Part shown: piece by piece, positions 27,112-37,263 of the stretch
How positions within the stretch are numbered: position 1 is the first letter of the stretch
How the letters are laid out: every line of letters begins with the position of its first letter
Source: Rhodopseudomonas infernalis
Lineage (GTDB): Bacteria; Pseudomonadota; Alphaproteobacteria; Rhizobiales; Xanthobacteraceae
Direction of reading: 5' to 3'
Length of the DNA: 64,000 nt
NCBI RefSeq assembly: GCF_022271405.1
Contig: NZ_JAJNAL010000001.1
Location: 310,001-374,000 of the forward strand
The notes under the pieces: generated by a model
Database searches by the model: none
Seen by the model: the letters and a program-made list of their open reading frames with translations, nothing else
Told to the model about the DNA's origin: nothing
Position numbers and translations under genes: made by a program

Positions 27112-28794
27112 TCAGTTTGCCACGGCGCGTTCGGACTCCGCAGTTCGGCGCTCGGCAGTGAGACTGCCGCTCATCACAAACCCCTCGTAGCCTTTCGCCG
27201 CGACGTCGTTGCAGATCTGGCGATAGACGCCGACGCCGCCGATATAGGGCATGAACACGCGCGGCTTGCCGGGCACGTTGGCGCCCATGTACCAGGAATT
27301 CGCCTGCGGATAGAGCGTCCCCGCCGCGACTTCGTTGACGTGCGCGACCCAATTGTCTTCCGCCTGCCTGGTCGCCTCGATGCAAGCCGCGCCGCGATCC
27401 CGCATCGCCACCAGGCAATCGGTGATCCAGTCGACATGCTGTTCGATCGACAGGATCATGTTGCTCAGCACCGACGGACTGCCCGGACCGGTGACGACGA
27501 ACAGATTCGGAAAACCCTCGGTCATCAGTCCGAGATAGGTGCGCGGGCCTTCGGCCCATTTGTCGTTGAGAGTGCGGCCCGCCCTGCCACGGATGGCGAT
27601 CTTCGCGACCGATCCCGTCATCGCATCGAAGCCGGTGGCGAAGACGATCGCGTCGAGCGGATAGTGCCGCACACCGGCGCGCAGCCCGTCCGGCACGATC
27701 CGGTCGATCGGATCGGCGCGCAGGTCGACCAGCTCGACATTGGGGCGGTTGAACGTCGCGTAGTAATCGGTGTCGACACAGATGCGTTTGGAGCCGACCG
27801 GATGATTGGTCGGCTGCAGCTTGCCGGCGACCACCGGATCCTTGACGATCTCGGCGATCTTGCCCCGGATGAAGTCCGCAGCGGTGTCGTTGGCGGCTTT
27901 CTCCAACGCCAGATTGTTGTAGGCCGCCATGAAGGTCAGCCCGCCGCTTGTCCACCGGCCTTCGTAATTCTGCCGGCGCACCTCGTCGGGATCGTCGAAC
28001 GCGCCCTTCTGCGGGGGCTCGGTGAAGATGCCGTTGCGCATCTCCTCGCGCGCCTTGCGGCGGATCTCGGGATAGTTGTCGCGAAACCACTGTCGCTCCT
28101 CGGCAGTGAGCGGCGCGTTGCGGGCCGGGACAGAGAAATTGGCGGTGCGCTGAAACACGGTCAGCCGCTCGGCCTGCTCGGCGATCAGCGGGATCGATTG
28201 AATCGCCGACGAGCCGGTGCCGATCACGCCGACCCGCAGGCCGGTGAAATCGACCGGCCGATGCGGCCAATGCGCCGTGTGATAGATCGCGCCCTTGTAG
28301 TCGGCCGCGCCGGCGATGTCCGGCATGCGGGCGTTGGACAGGCACCCGGTCGCGAGCACGACGAATTGCGCCGACGCCGTCGCCCCGTCCGAGGTCGTCA
28401 CCGTCCAGCGCTGCTCGTGTTCGTCAAACAGCGCGGCCTCGACCCGCGTGTCGAACTGAATGTCGCGGCGCAGATCGAAACGGTCGGCGACGTGGTCGGC
28501 GTAAGCGAGAATTTCCGGCTGCGGCGCGTAGCGTTCGCTCCAGTCCCATTCCTGCTGCAGCTCTTCGGAAAACGAGTAGGAGTACTGCATGCTCTCGACG
28601 TCGCAGCGCGCGCCGGGATAGCGATTCCAGTACCACGTGCCGCCGACGCCCGATCCCTGCTCGAACACGCGGACCGTAAAGCCCTGCCCGCGCAGCCGGT
28701 GCAGCAAGTACATGCCGGCGAAGCCGGCTCCGACCACGATGACATCGTAATGCGCTTGCGGGACGTTGCCCGGTCGACCTTCGCCTGCGGTCAT
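27112..28794 (-). CDS. Baeyer-Villiger flavin monooxygenase (class B)
   Basis: This 560-residue FAD- and NADPH-dependent monooxygenase inserts oxygen next to a ketone, giving an ester or lactone. Two Rossmann motifs are present: GAGFAG near residues 22-27 and GTGSSA near 192-197. Between them is the Baeyer-Villiger fingerprint FxGxxxHxxxWP, here starting with Tyr instead of Phe (Tyr166, His172, Trp176-Pro177). Length matches cyclohexanone- and phenylacetone-monooxygenase relatives. ATG 28794 follows GGGAG; the 19-codon extension to 28851 lacks a site. It is divergent from a thiolase-like gene. Lactones from its products could give the hydroxy acids handled by the kinase-dehydrogenase set. Confidence 0.9.
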   Translation of the reverse strand: MTAGEGRPGNVPQAHYDVIVVGAGFAGMYLLHRLRGQGFTVRVFEQGSGVGGTWYWNRYPGARCDVESMQYSYSFSEELQQEWDWSERYAPQPEILAYADHVADRFDLRRDIQFDTRVEAALFDEHEQRWTVTTSDGATASAQFVVLATGCLSNARMPDIAGAADYKGAIYHTAHWPHRPVDFTGLRVGVIGTGSSAIQSIPLIAEQAERLTVFQRTANFSVPARNAPLTAEERQWFRDNYPEIRRKAREEMRNGIFTEPPQKGAFDDPDEVRRQNYEGRWTSGGLTFMAAYNNLALEKAANDTAADFIRGKIAEIVKDPVVAGKLQPTNHPVGSKRICVDTDYYATFNRPNVELVDLRADPIDRIVPDGLRAGVRHYPLDAIVFATGFDAMTGSVAKIAIRGRAGRTLNDKWAEGPRTYLGLMTEGFPNLFVVTGPGSPSVLSNMILSIEQHVDWITDCLVAMRDRGAACIEATRQAEDNWVAHVNEVAAGTLYPQANSWYMGANVPGKPRVFMPYIGGVGVYRQICNDVAAKGYEGFVMSGSLTAERRTAESERAVAN

Positions 28795-28988
28795 GGTTCC
28801 ACTCCCAGATTTTGTTGTTTGTTGACCCCAGCATTTCCTTCGCCGGCGCAAAGCGCAAGAGCACTATATTCTGTAGGGCGGAAACGGAGGCCAGCCACCG
28901 CGACCCGGCCGCGACAAATGCCATCGAGCCGGCTAAGAATGGGCTCGAACCAGCCGACCAACGACAACAAGAAACGAGCCGCAGCATC

Positions 28989-30503
28989 ATGAAAGCCGAG
29001 CTTCCGCCAGACCGCATTCCCGTCATCGCCGGTGTCGGCGAGATCGCCGATCACCCCAAGGACATCGCACAGGGGCTGGAGCCGTTGGCGCTGCTGGAAG
29101 CCGCGGTGCGACGCGCCGGCGACGACAGCGCGGCGACCCTGACACGCGAGATCGACTCGCTCGATATCGTCAACTTCCTGAGCTGGCGCTATCACGATCC
29201 GGAACAGCAGCTCGCCACAAGGCTCGGCGTGACGCCGCGGCATTGTTACTACGGGCCGGTCGGCGGCGAGAGCCCGATCCGGTTCATTCACGAGGCAGCG
29301 CTCCGGATCGCGCGCGGCGAATCCCAGGTCGCGGTGGTCTGCGGCGCCGAGGCGCAATCGACCGCCACCAAGGCGGCGCGCGCCAAACTCGAGCTGCCGT
29401 GGACGCCGTTCGCCAGCGATGCGCCCGAGCCGAAGCGCGGCGCGGCGTTCCAGAAGCCGCTCGCCACCCAGCTCGGCGTGGCGCGGCCGATCACCGTGTA
29501 TCCGCTGTACGAGGCCGCGACCGCGGCGCATTGGGGGCAGACGCCGCGTCAGGCGCTCGATGAGTCCGGGGTTCTGTGGTCGCGCTACGCAGAGGCCGCT
29601 GCGGCCAATCCGAACGCCTGGATCAAGCGCGGCTTCACGCCCGACGAGATCACCACGCCGTCCGCCGACAACCGGCTGATCGCGTGGCCCTACACCAAGC
29701 TGATGGTGGCGAATCCCAGCGTCAATTTGGGCGCCGCGGTGCTGCTGACGTCGCTGGCGAAAGCGCGCGAGGCCGGCATTGCCGACGACAAGCTGATCTA
29801 CATTCACGGCGGCGCTTCGGCCGAAGAGCCGCGCGATTTTCTGGCGCGCGATCAGTTCGTTCAGAGTCACGCCCAGAACGCCGTGCTGGACACGATCAAG
29901 TCTCTGGTCGGAGGCGACGGCCGCGCCTTCGATGCGATCGAGCTGTATTCCTGCTTCCCGGTGGTGCCGAAGATGGCGCGGCGGACGCTGGGTCTCGGCG
30001 ACGACGTGCAGCCCACCGTGACCGGCGGACTGACGTTCTTCGGCGCGCCGCTCAACACCTACATGACCCACGCCGCCTGCGCGATGGTGCGCAAGCTGCG
30101 CGGCGGCGGCAAGCTCGGCCTGCTTTACGGGCAAGGCGGCTTCGTCACCAAGCACCACGCCCTGGTGGTGTCGCGCACGCCGCAATGCGAGGCGCTGAGC
30201 GAGAGCGTCAGCGTCCAGGCCAGGGCCGACGCGGCTTACGGCGAGGTGCCGCCGTTCATCACCGACGCAACAGGCGACGGCACGGTCGAGAGCTTCACGG
30301 TGATCTACACCGGCCGCGGCGAGGTCGAGCATGGCGTCGTGGTGCTGCGGACGTCCGGGGGCGCGCGAACCCTGGCGCGGGTTCCGGCACAGGATCAGGC
30401 GACGCTGGCGTTCCTGACGAACATGGACCGCAGCCCGATCGGCACGCGCGGCGAGATCACGATCGGCGCCGATGGCGTGCCGGAGTTGCGAGCGGCTAGC
30501 TAA
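28989..30503 (+). CDS. thiolase-like / acetyl-CoA acetyltransferase family protein, long form
   Basis: This 504-residue protein is a thiolase-fold member of the long type with a C-terminal extension (about residues 420-504, mostly beta, containing FTVIYTGRGEVEHGVV), which resembles an OB-like domain. The region around GGESPIRFIHEAA replaces the normal nucleophile site, and I see no Cys there. A late ELYSCFPVV and MTHAACAMV are seen instead. Catalysis by the classical thiolase mechanism is therefore doubtful. ATG 28989 is used since the upstream frame is in the divergent promoter region. Divergence from the Baeyer-Villiger enzyme suggests joint control. The C-terminal extension could play the part that the DUF35 partner plays for the thiolase at 3396. 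Confidence 0.75.
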   Translation: MKAELPPDRIPVIAGVGEIADHPKDIAQGLEPLALLEAAVRRAGDDSAATLTREIDSLDIVNFLSWRYHDPEQQLATRLGVTPRHCYYGPVGGESPIRFIHEAALRIARGESQVAVVCGAEAQSTATKAARAKLELPWTPFASDAPEPKRGAAFQKPLATQLGVARPITVYPLYEAATAAHWGQTPRQALDESGVLWSRYAEAAAANPNAWIKRGFTPDEITTPSADNRLIAWPYTKLMVANPSVNLGAAVLLTSLAKAREAGIADDKLIYIHGGASAEEPRDFLARDQFVQSHAQNAVLDTIKSLVGGDGRAFDAIELYSCFPVVPKMARRTLGLGDDVQPTVTGGLTFFGAPLNTYMTHAACAMVRKLRGGGKLGLLYGQGGFVTKHHALVVSRTPQCEALSESVSVQARADAAYGEVPPFITDATGDGTVESFTVIYTGRGEVEHGVVVLRTSGGARTLARVPAQDQATLAFLTNMDRSPIGTRGEITIGADGVPELRAAS

Positions 30504-30550
30504 CACGAGCCTCTCGAGGAATCCGGCAGAGCGCTGCAAAGCTGCGATCC

Positions 30551-30629
30551 GTCATTGCGAGGAGCGAAGCGACGAAGCAATCCACGCCGCACGCGTGGCG
30601 CTGGATTGCTTCGCCGCGCTCGCAATGAC
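30551..30629. repeat. palindromic repeat, family C
   Basis: GTCATTGCGAGGAGCGAAGCG and GCCGCGCTCGCAATGAC bracket CGAAGCAATCCA/TGGATTGCTTCG. It occupies the gap between the convergent thiolase-like and efflux adaptor genes, ending seven bases before the adaptor's stop. Confidence 0.85.
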
Positions 30630-30635
30630 GACGAA

Positions 30636-31835
30636 CTATCCCTTCACGTCCTGCTTCTCCGACGCCGTCGGCTTTCCGCTGGCGCCGTCGCCGCCGACGA
30701 CGCGGACTTTCTCGCCGCTGGACAGGCCGTCGGGCGGCGCGATGATGATGCGGTCGTCGGGCGACAGGCCCGAGGCGAGTTCGATTTCGCGGCCGAGGTC
30801 GCGGGCGATCTTGACGTCCTTGAACTGCACGCGGTCATCGGGGCCGACGGTCGCGACACGCAGCCCGGCGCGATTGAACATCAACGCACTCGCCGGAATG
30901 TAAAGCGACACCTGATCGCTCAACAGGCTGAGCTTCACATTGGCATAGCCGCCGGGCATCAGTTCGCCCTTCGGATTGTCGAGCGCGAGCTGCATCCGCG
31001 TGGTGCCGGTGGTGGAGTCGACGGACTGCGACGAGGCCTCGACCGTCGCCGGGAAGGTCCGGTTCGGATATTCCGGCAGCGTGATCACCGCCTTGGCGCC
31101 GATCCGGATCATCGGCACGTAGGTCTGCGGCACGTTGACGTAGACGCGCAGCTTGGCGATGTCGGAGACAATGAACATCGCCGGCCCGGCGTTGGAGCCG
31201 GCGCTGATCAGCGCGCCGACGTCGGTGTTGCGCTCGGTGACGACGCCGTCGAACGGCACGGTGATCTTCTTGTAGCCGGCCAGCGCTTCGAGCCGCTCGA
31301 CATTGGCCTCGCCGGACTTCACCGAGGCCTTCTTGTTCGACAGATCCGCGGTGCGTTCGTCGATCTCCTGCGCGGACACGAAGTTCGACGCCACCAGCGT
31401 CTTGCGGCGGTTGAGCGTCGCTTCCGACAGCCGCGCGCTGGCCTGCTGGCTGAGAAGATCGGCGCGAGCCTGCAGCAATTGCTGATCGAGATCCGGCGCC
31501 TCGACTTCGGCGATCACCTGGCCGGCCTTGACCTTCGCGCCGATGTCCGCGCTCCAGCTCTTCACGTAGCCGGAGACGCGCGCGTAGATCGGCGCGCGGG
31601 AATAGGCCTCGAGCCGGCCCGGCAGATCGAGCGTGGCGGCGCGCGCCTTGCCGTCCGGCTTGGCGACCGCGACGCTCGATATCGCCTGCTCATCGGTCCA
31701 GGCGCGCAGTTCCGCGCTGCTCTTCTGCCGCGCGCTGATGCCGGTGACGACGACCGCGACCGCGCCGCAGGCGAGCAGCAGGCCGGCGATGCCGAGACCG
31801 CGACGGGACTTGCGCGGTGGCGCCTCAGTGGACAT
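30636..31835 (-). CDS. RND efflux periplasmic adaptor (HlyD/MFP family)
   Basis: This 399-residue protein links an inner-membrane RND pump to an outer-membrane channel. It has an N-terminal membrane anchor (about residues 12-32), a lipoyl half-motif (LPGRLEAYSRAPIYARVSGY), a long helical hairpin (about 105-165), the second lipoyl half (ITVPFDGVVTERNTDVGA) and a beta-barrel domain (about 200-330). It starts 11 bases inside the end of the permease gene, so it is translated second. The order permease then adaptor is the reverse of the most common one. No outer-membrane channel gene is present, so a shared TolC-type channel is needed. Drug or solvent export is likely; the substrate is unknown. 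Confidence 0.92.
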   Translation of the reverse strand: MSTEAPPRKSRRGLGIAGLLLACGAVAVVVTGISARQKSSAELRAWTDEQAISSVAVAKPDGKARAATLDLPGRLEAYSRAPIYARVSGYVKSWSADIGAKVKAGQVIAEVEAPDLDQQLLQARADLLSQQASARLSEATLNRRKTLVASNFVSAQEIDERTADLSNKKASVKSGEANVERLEALAGYKKITVPFDGVVTERNTDVGALISAGSNAGPAMFIVSDIAKLRVYVNVPQTYVPMIRIGAKAVITLPEYPNRTFPATVEASSQSVDSTTGTTRMQLALDNPKGELMPGGYANVKLSLLSDQVSLYIPASALMFNRAGLRVATVGPDDRVQFKDVKIARDLGREIELASGLSPDDRIIIAPPDGLSSGEKVRVVGGDGASGKPTASEKQDVKG

Positions 31836-34800
31836 GCGACATCTCCGGAGCCGGCGCTGCGTCTTGCGGCGGCTGCTTCTTGTGAACCATGCTGAACACC
31901 ACGGGCACGAACATCAGGGTGGCGACGGTGGCGAATATCAGGCCGCCGATCACGGCGCGGCCGAGCGGCGCGTTCTGCTCGCCGCCCTCGCCGAGCCCGA
32001 GCGCCATCGGCGCCATGCCGATGATCATCGCCAGCGCCGTCATCAGCACCGGGCGGAAACGAACGAAGCCGGACTCCAGCGCAGCCTGCACCGGATCGCC
32101 CAGCACCGCATAACGCTCGCGCGCGAACGAGATCACCAGCACGCTGTTGGCGGTGGCGACGCCCATGCACATGATCGCGCCGGTCAGCGCCGGCACCGAC
32201 ATGGTGGTGCCGGTGGCGAACAGCATCCAGACAATGCCGGCGAGCGCGGCCGGCAGCGCCGTGATGATCACGAACGGATCGGCCCAGGACTGGAAGTTCA
32301 CCACGATCAGCAAATAGATCAGCACGATCGCGCCGAGCAGACCGAACAGCAGGCCCGAGAATGCGCTGTTCATGGTCTCCACCTGGCCGAGCAGCACCAC
32401 CGACGAGCCCTTCGGCACCTCGGCCTTGGTCTCGTCGATCACCTTGCGAATGTCGGCCGACACCGCGCCGAGATCGCGGCCCTGCGTGGTGGCGAAGATC
32501 TGCACCATAGACTGAATGTCGTATTGCGAGATCACCGCGTTGCCGGCGGAGCGCGTGACGTCGGCGATGCCGCCGAGGATCGGCGCGCTGGCGCCGGCGG
32601 TGCCGGTCGCGGAGATCGGGATGGTCTCGAGCTTGCCCAGCGAGTCGATCTGATATTGCGGCGTCTGCATCACGATCGAATAGGACACGCCGTTGTCGGG
32701 GTTGAGATAATAGGTCGGCGCGACCTGCGACGAGCCGGCGAGGTTCACCACCAGGCTGTTGGTGATGTCCCGCGTCGTCAGGCCAACATACTGTGCGCGG
32801 GTGCGGTCGACATCGATATTGAAGGTCGGGTTGTTGGGCGACTGCTGCAGCCGCGCGTCGGCGACGCCGGGAATGCGCTTGATCTTGGCCAGCAGCTTGC
32901 CGGCATATTCGAAATTGGCGGCGAGATTGGCGCCGCGCACCTGCAGATCGATCGGCGCAGGTGCGCCGAAGTTGAGGATCTGGCTGACGATGTCGGCCGG
33001 CAGGAAGGCGAAGCTCATGCCGGGGAACTGCCGTGGCAACTGCTCGCGCAGCAGCCTGACGTAGTCCTCGGTCGGCCGATGCTCGCCCTTCAGCTTGATC
33101 TGGATATCGCCGTCCTGCGTGCCGATCACGCCCGTGTTGTTGTAGGTCAGGTTGATGCCCGAGATCGGCATGCCGATGTTGTCGGTCATGGTCTCGATCT
33201 GGTCCGGAGGAATGATCGCGCGGATCGCCTTCTGCACGTCGGCGAGCTGATTGGCCGTTTCCTCGACGCGGGTGCCGACCTGGGTGCGAACGTGCATCAG
33301 GATCTGGCCGGCATCGACCGACGGGAAGAAGTTGCGGCCGAGGAACGGCACCAGCGTGAACGACACCGCGACGACGGCGAGGAAGCCGGCGACGAACAGC
33401 CTGCGATGCCCCATCGCCAGCGTCAGCAGATCGCCGTAGCCGTGGCGGAAGCGCGCGAACAGCCCCTCGAACCCCTGCTGGAAGCGGACCAGCGGATTGC
33501 GCGAGCGCTGCTTGCCGTCGAGGCTGCCGTGATGCACATGCGGCTTCAGCAGATACTTGGCCATCGTCGGCACCAGCGTGCGCGACAGGATGAACGACCA
33601 CAGCATCGCGAACATCACCGCTTCGGCCATCGGCACGAACAGGAAGCGCGCGACGCCCTGCAGGAAGAACATCGGCACGAATACGATGCAGATGCACAGC
33701 AGCGACACGAAGGCCGGCGTCACGATCTGATGAGCGCCGTCGAGAATCGAGGTCTCGACGTCCTTGCCCTGTTCCAGATGCCAGTTGATGTTCTCGATCG
33801 TCACCGTGGCGTCGTCGACCAGAATGCCGACCGCGAGCGCGAGGCCGCCCAGCGTCATGATGTTCAGCGTCTCGCCGATCGCCGCCAGACAGACGATGGC
33901 GCCCAGCACCGACAGCGGGATCGACACGGCGATGATGATGGTCGAGCGCCAGCTGCCGAGAAACAGCAGGATCATGACGCTGGTGAGCAGCGCCGCGATC
34001 ACGCCCTCGACCGCGACGCCGGCGATGGCGCCGCGCACGAACACCGACTGATCGCCGATGAAGGCGATCTTGAGCGACTCCGGCATCGCATCCTTGACCT
34101 CGGCGACCTTGCGCTTGATGCCGTCGATGATGTCGAGCGTCGAGACGGCGCCGGCTTTCAGCACCATCATCAGCACCGAGCGGTTGCCGTCGACATGGAC
34201 GATGTTGGTCTGCGGCGGGTTGCCGTCGCGCACCGAGGCGACGTCGCGGATGTAGACCATCGCGCCGTTCACCGCCTTGATCGGCAGATTGCCGAGATCG
34301 GCGATCTGCCGCGGCGAGTTGTTGAGCTGGATGACGTACTCGAACTCGCCGATCTTCTGGGTACCGACCGGGGTGATCAGGTTCTGCGCCGCCAGCGCGT
34401 TGGCGACGTCCTGCCCGGACAGACCGCGGGCCTGCAGCGCGCCGGGATTGAGGTCGATCTGCACCTGCCGCTGCTTGCCGCCGAACGGCCACGGAATCGC
34501 GGCGCCGGGGACGGTGACCAGCGGCGTGCGGAGCTGATTGATCGCGAGGTCGGCGAGGCTCTGCTCGGTCATGCCGTCGCCGGACAGCGCGAGCTGGATG
34601 ATCGGGACGGTCGAGGCCGAGTAGTTCAGGATCAGCGGCGGCGTCGCGCCCGGCGGCATCTGTTTCAGCAGCGTCTGCGAGATAGCCGTCACCTGCGCAT
34701 TGGCGGTGCGGATATCGACGTTGGGCTGGAAGAAGATCTTGACGATGCCGAAGCCGTTATACGAGTTCGCGACGATATGCTCGATATCGTTGACCGTGGT

Positions 34801-35019
34801 GGTCAGCGCGCGCTGGAACGGCGTGGTGATGCGGCCGGCCATCTGATCGGGCGGCAGGCCGGTGTACTGCCAGACCACGCCGATCACCGGAATGCGGATC
34901 TCGGGGAAGATATCGGTGGGCGTGCGCATCGCGGCGAGCGGCCCGACGATCAGCAGGAGCAGCGCGAGCACCACGAAGGTGTAGGGCCGGCTCAGTGCGA
35001 TGCGGACCAGCGATATCAT
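31825..35019 (-). CDS. RND-family efflux permease
   Basis: This 1064-residue inner-membrane pump uses the proton gradient to export compounds. It shows the RND layout: TM1, large periplasmic loop, TM2-6, TM7, second large loop, TM8-12. The proton-relay Asp pair is in GILVDDATVTIEN (near residue 410). The APINLQV-like porter segments (APAPIDLQVRG) are seen. ATG 35019 (MISLVRIALS) has GGGGAAC upstream and matches the usual RND start; the frame continues to 35139 without support. The coupled adaptor follows with an 11-base overlap. A large opposite-strand open frame across this gene is a shadow. HAE-1 type multidrug efflux is the best guess. Confidence 0.93.
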   Translation of the reverse strand: MISLVRIALSRPYTFVVLALLLLIVGPLAAMRTPTDIFPEIRIPVIGVVWQYTGLPPDQMAGRITTPFQRALTTTVNDIEHIVANSYNGFGIVKIFFQPNVDIRTANAQVTAISQTLLKQMPPGATPPLILNYSASTVPIIQLALSGDGMTEQSLADLAINQLRTPLVTVPGAAIPWPFGGKQRQVQIDLNPGALQARGLSGQDVANALAAQNLITPVGTQKIGEFEYVIQLNNSPRQIADLGNLPIKAVNGAMVYIRDVASVRDGNPPQTNIVHVDGNRSVLMMVLKAGAVSTLDIIDGIKRKVAEVKDAMPESLKIAFIGDQSVFVRGAIAGVAVEGVIAALLTSVMILLFLGSWRSTIIIAVSIPLSVLGAIVCLAAIGETLNIMTLGGLALAVGILVDDATVTIENINWHLEQGKDVETSILDGAHQIVTPAFVSLLCICIVFVPMFFLQGVARFLFVPMAEAVMFAMLWSFILSRTLVPTMAKYLLKPHVHHGSLDGKQRSRNPLVRFQQGFEGLFARFRHGYGDLLTLAMGHRRLFVAGFLAVVAVSFTLVPFLGRNFFPSVDAGQILMHVRTQVGTRVEETANQLADVQKAIRAIIPPDQIETMTDNIGMPISGINLTYNNTGVIGTQDGDIQIKLKGEHRPTEDYVRLLREQLPRQFPGMSFAFLPADIVSQILNFGAPAPIDLQVRGANLAANFEYAGKLLAKIKRIPGVADARLQQSPNNPTFNIDVDRTRAQYVGLTTRDITNSLVVNLAGSSQVAPTYYLNPDNGVSYSIVMQTPQYQIDSLGKLETIPISATGTAGASAPILGGIADVTRSAGNAVISQYDIQSMVQIFATTQGRDLGAVSADIRKVIDETKAEVPKGSSVVLLGQVETMNSAFSGLLFGLLGAIVLIYLLIVVNFQSWADPFVIITALPAALAGIVWMLFATGTTMSVPALTGAIMCMGVATANSVLVISFARERYAVLGDPVQAALESGFVRFRPVLMTALAMIIGMAPMALGLGEGGEQNAPLGRAVIGGLIFATVATLMFVPVVFSMVHKKQPPQDAAPAPEMSHVH

Positions 35020-35216
35020 CCGTCGGCGTTCCCCGATCATTGGAGGTGGCCGCGCTGCCACACGGCCCTCAGCAGACTTACCCAACCACCGCCCAATAGC
35101 CAAGCGGCAGGGCGCGCATGGCGCCCTGCCGCATCGCACAATCTCGCGAGGTGATCAGTGCACAGAGCTATGCAGCCGAGCCGCCGAAAGCGGTCCGGCG
35201 GCGCAATCTCTCTGCA

Positions 35217-36908
35217 TCAGGCCGCGCGCACCGATTCCAGAAACTGGCCAACCTCGGATTTCAGCCGGTTGCTCTCGACGGAAAGCGACTGGGCGGCGGA
35301 CAGCACCTGGGTCGAAGCGGCGGTCGCTTCGGTGGCACCACGCTGGACGTCGACGATATTCGCAGACACCTGCTGGGTTCCGAGCGCAGCCTGCTGAACG
35401 TTGCGGGCAATCTCCTGGGTGGCGGCGCCCTGCTCTTCCACCGCCGAGGCGATGGTCGAAGCGATCTCGGACATATGGCCGATGATATCGCCGATATCCT
35501 TGATGGCTCCGACGGATTCCTGCGTGGCCGCCTGAATGCCGGTGATCTGCTGGCTGATCTCGCCGGTTGCCTTGGCGGTTTGCTCGGCCAGCGCCTTGAC
35601 CTCGCTGGCGACGACGGCGAAGCCGCGGCCGGCCTCGCCAGCGCGCGCCGCTTCGATTGTGGCATTGAGCGCGAGCAGATTGGTCTGACCAGCGATGGTG
35701 TTGATCAGCTCGACGACATCGCCGATCCGGGTCGCAGCCTGCGCCAATTCGCCGACGCGGGCATTTGTGCGGCGAGCCTGCTCGACCGCCTCGTGGGCGA
35801 TCCGAGCCGAATCCTGCACCTGCCGGCTGATCTCGTTGACGGACGAGGCCATCTCTTCGGTCGCGGAAGCGACCGAAGAGACGTTGTTGGATGCTTCTTC
35901 GGACGCCGAGGCGACCACGGTGGTGACTTCCTGAGAGCGGCCGGCTGTCGCCGACAACGACCCGGCAGACGCTTCGAGCTGGGTCGAGGCGGACGACACG
36001 GTCTGAACGATCTCGCCGATCATCAATTCGAACGAGTGGGTGATCGCGTCGACGCGCTGCCCGCGCGCGATCTTGGCATCAGCCTCGACGGCGGCGGCTT
36101 CGTCCGCGGCCTTCTTCTCGATCAGCGCCAGCTTGAACACCTGGAGCACGTCGGCCATCGAGCCGATCTCGGTCTTCTCGCCCTGGTGAGGCACCATTGC
36201 GGTCAGATCACCGCGGCCGAGCGCCTGCATGGGTTGAATGATCGAGGCAATCCCGCGAGATACGTCGCGGACCAGAAAGAAGCCGAGTCCGATTGCAGCG
36301 AGCGTCGCGATGGCAAGGATGCCGACGACCAAGTACAGGGCGGAGCGGTAGCTGTCAGCCGCGGACTTGCTGGCCTGATCACCGCCCTTTTTGTTGAAGT
36401 CGATGCCTCGTTCAAGCACGTCGTCGGCCTTGAGGCCAATCGGATTCACCTGCTTGGCGTTGTAGTCGTGGGTCTCTTCGGACACTCGGCCGACGTCCCG
36501 ACGCGACCGCGCCAGCACCTGTTCGCTGCCGCGAACATACTCGTCCCAGAGCTGGGACCATTCACGATAGATTGCCCGCTCCTCGGCCGAGGTGATCAAC
36601 TGCTCGTAGGCATTGCGAGCTGTGTCGATGCGCGCCTTCACGGTCTCGACGGTCTTGTCCACCGCCTGCTTGTCCTCCGCGGAGAACGCGAGGAGATGCT
36701 GACGAATGACGGTCCGATAGGTGATTCCGGCTGCTCGCAAATCCCCGAGCGCCCTGACGCTGGGCAACCAGTTGGTCGCGACGTCTTCTGTATTCGCATT
36801 GATGGACTGCATTTTCAGGATAGCTACGCCACCCAGCCCCATCATCAGGATCAAAAGCAACGCCAGCACTGTGGTGATTTTTGCGCGGATCGAAAGCCGG
36901 TCGAACAT
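35217..36908 (-). CDS. methyl-accepting chemotaxis protein
   Basis: This 563-residue chemoreceptor has TM1 (about residues 11-31), a helical periplasmic sensor of about 150 residues (four-helix-bundle type, with KxxYxxSK-like charge pattern), TM2 (about 188-210), a HAMP domain ([18 protein letters not shown]) and a cytoplasmic signalling hairpin with the conserved tip [22 protein letters not shown]. It binds CheA/CheW and controls motility or another Che pathway. ATG 36908 has AAGGA at a proper distance; ATG 36914 is too close to it. No pentapeptide tether for CheR is at the C-terminus (ends FLESVRAA). The ligand is unknown; it stands alone without che genes. Confidence 0.95.
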   Translation of the reverse strand: MFDRLSIRAKITTVLALLLILMMGLGGVAILKMQSINANTEDVATNWLPSVRALGDLRAAGITYRTVIRQHLLAFSAEDKQAVDKTVETVKARIDTARNAYEQLITSAEERAIYREWSQLWDEYVRGSEQVLARSRRDVGRVSEETHDYNAKQVNPIGLKADDVLERGIDFNKKGGDQASKSAADSYRSALYLVVGILAIATLAAIGLGFFLVRDVSRGIASIIQPMQALGRGDLTAMVPHQGEKTEIGSMADVLQVFKLALIEKKAADEAAAVEADAKIARGQRVDAITHSFELMIGEIVQTVSSASTQLEASAGSLSATAGRSQEVTTVVASASEEASNNVSSVASATEEMASSVNEISRQVQDSARIAHEAVEQARRTNARVGELAQAATRIGDVVELINTIAGQTNLLALNATIEAARAGEAGRGFAVVASEVKALAEQTAKATGEISQQITGIQAATQESVGAIKDIGDIIGHMSEIASTIASAVEEQGAATQEIARNVQQAALGTQQVSANIVDVQRGATEATAASTQVLSAAQSLSVESNRLKSEVGQFLESVRAA

Positions 36909-37051
36909 CGTCATTTCCTTGTAGTTGCTGAAGACGCGCCGCCCCGTGGCCCCACGGCTGAATCCGCGCGTAGCGGCTTCTGCCGCCACTACTCGAATAA
37001 TGGACTAATCCTAACGCAGACCTTAAGATTGGAACCCGGCGAGCGGTGTCT

Positions 37052-37233
37052 TTCGAAGGTGCGCGCGTCGCGCGCTTCGAAGGAAGCGGCCAAGTCGGTT
37101 GCGGCTCATCCTTTGAAGCCTGGCCATCCACGTCTTTCATGCGTTTCCGTCAGCAAGGCGTGGATGCCCGGCACAAGGCCGGGCATGACGGGTGGAAACG
37201 AAACGGCCCGATTTCAAAGGCTCTCAGGATGAC
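37052..37233. repeat. composite repeat: family B half-copy inside a decayed family D copy
   Basis: TTCGAAG...CTTCGAA (37052-37081) forms a hairpin. TCATCCTTTGAAGCCT (37106-37121) and AAAGGCTCTCAGGATGAC (37216-37233) look like family D parts. Between them is a family B right half, GGCGTGGATGCCCGGC to GGGCATGAC (about 37157-37190). It looks like a nested insertion. It occupies most of the 355-base gap 36909-37263; nothing else is visible there. Confidence 0.6.
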
Positions 37234-37263
37234 GGCGATGCTTCGATAAGAAGCAAGACTTCT

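Noticed and set aside
31633-35154. 1173-codon plus-strand open frame opposite the RND pump genes
   Set aside because: It mirrors the codon bias of the RND permease on the other strand and has no recognisable domain or ribosome-binding site.
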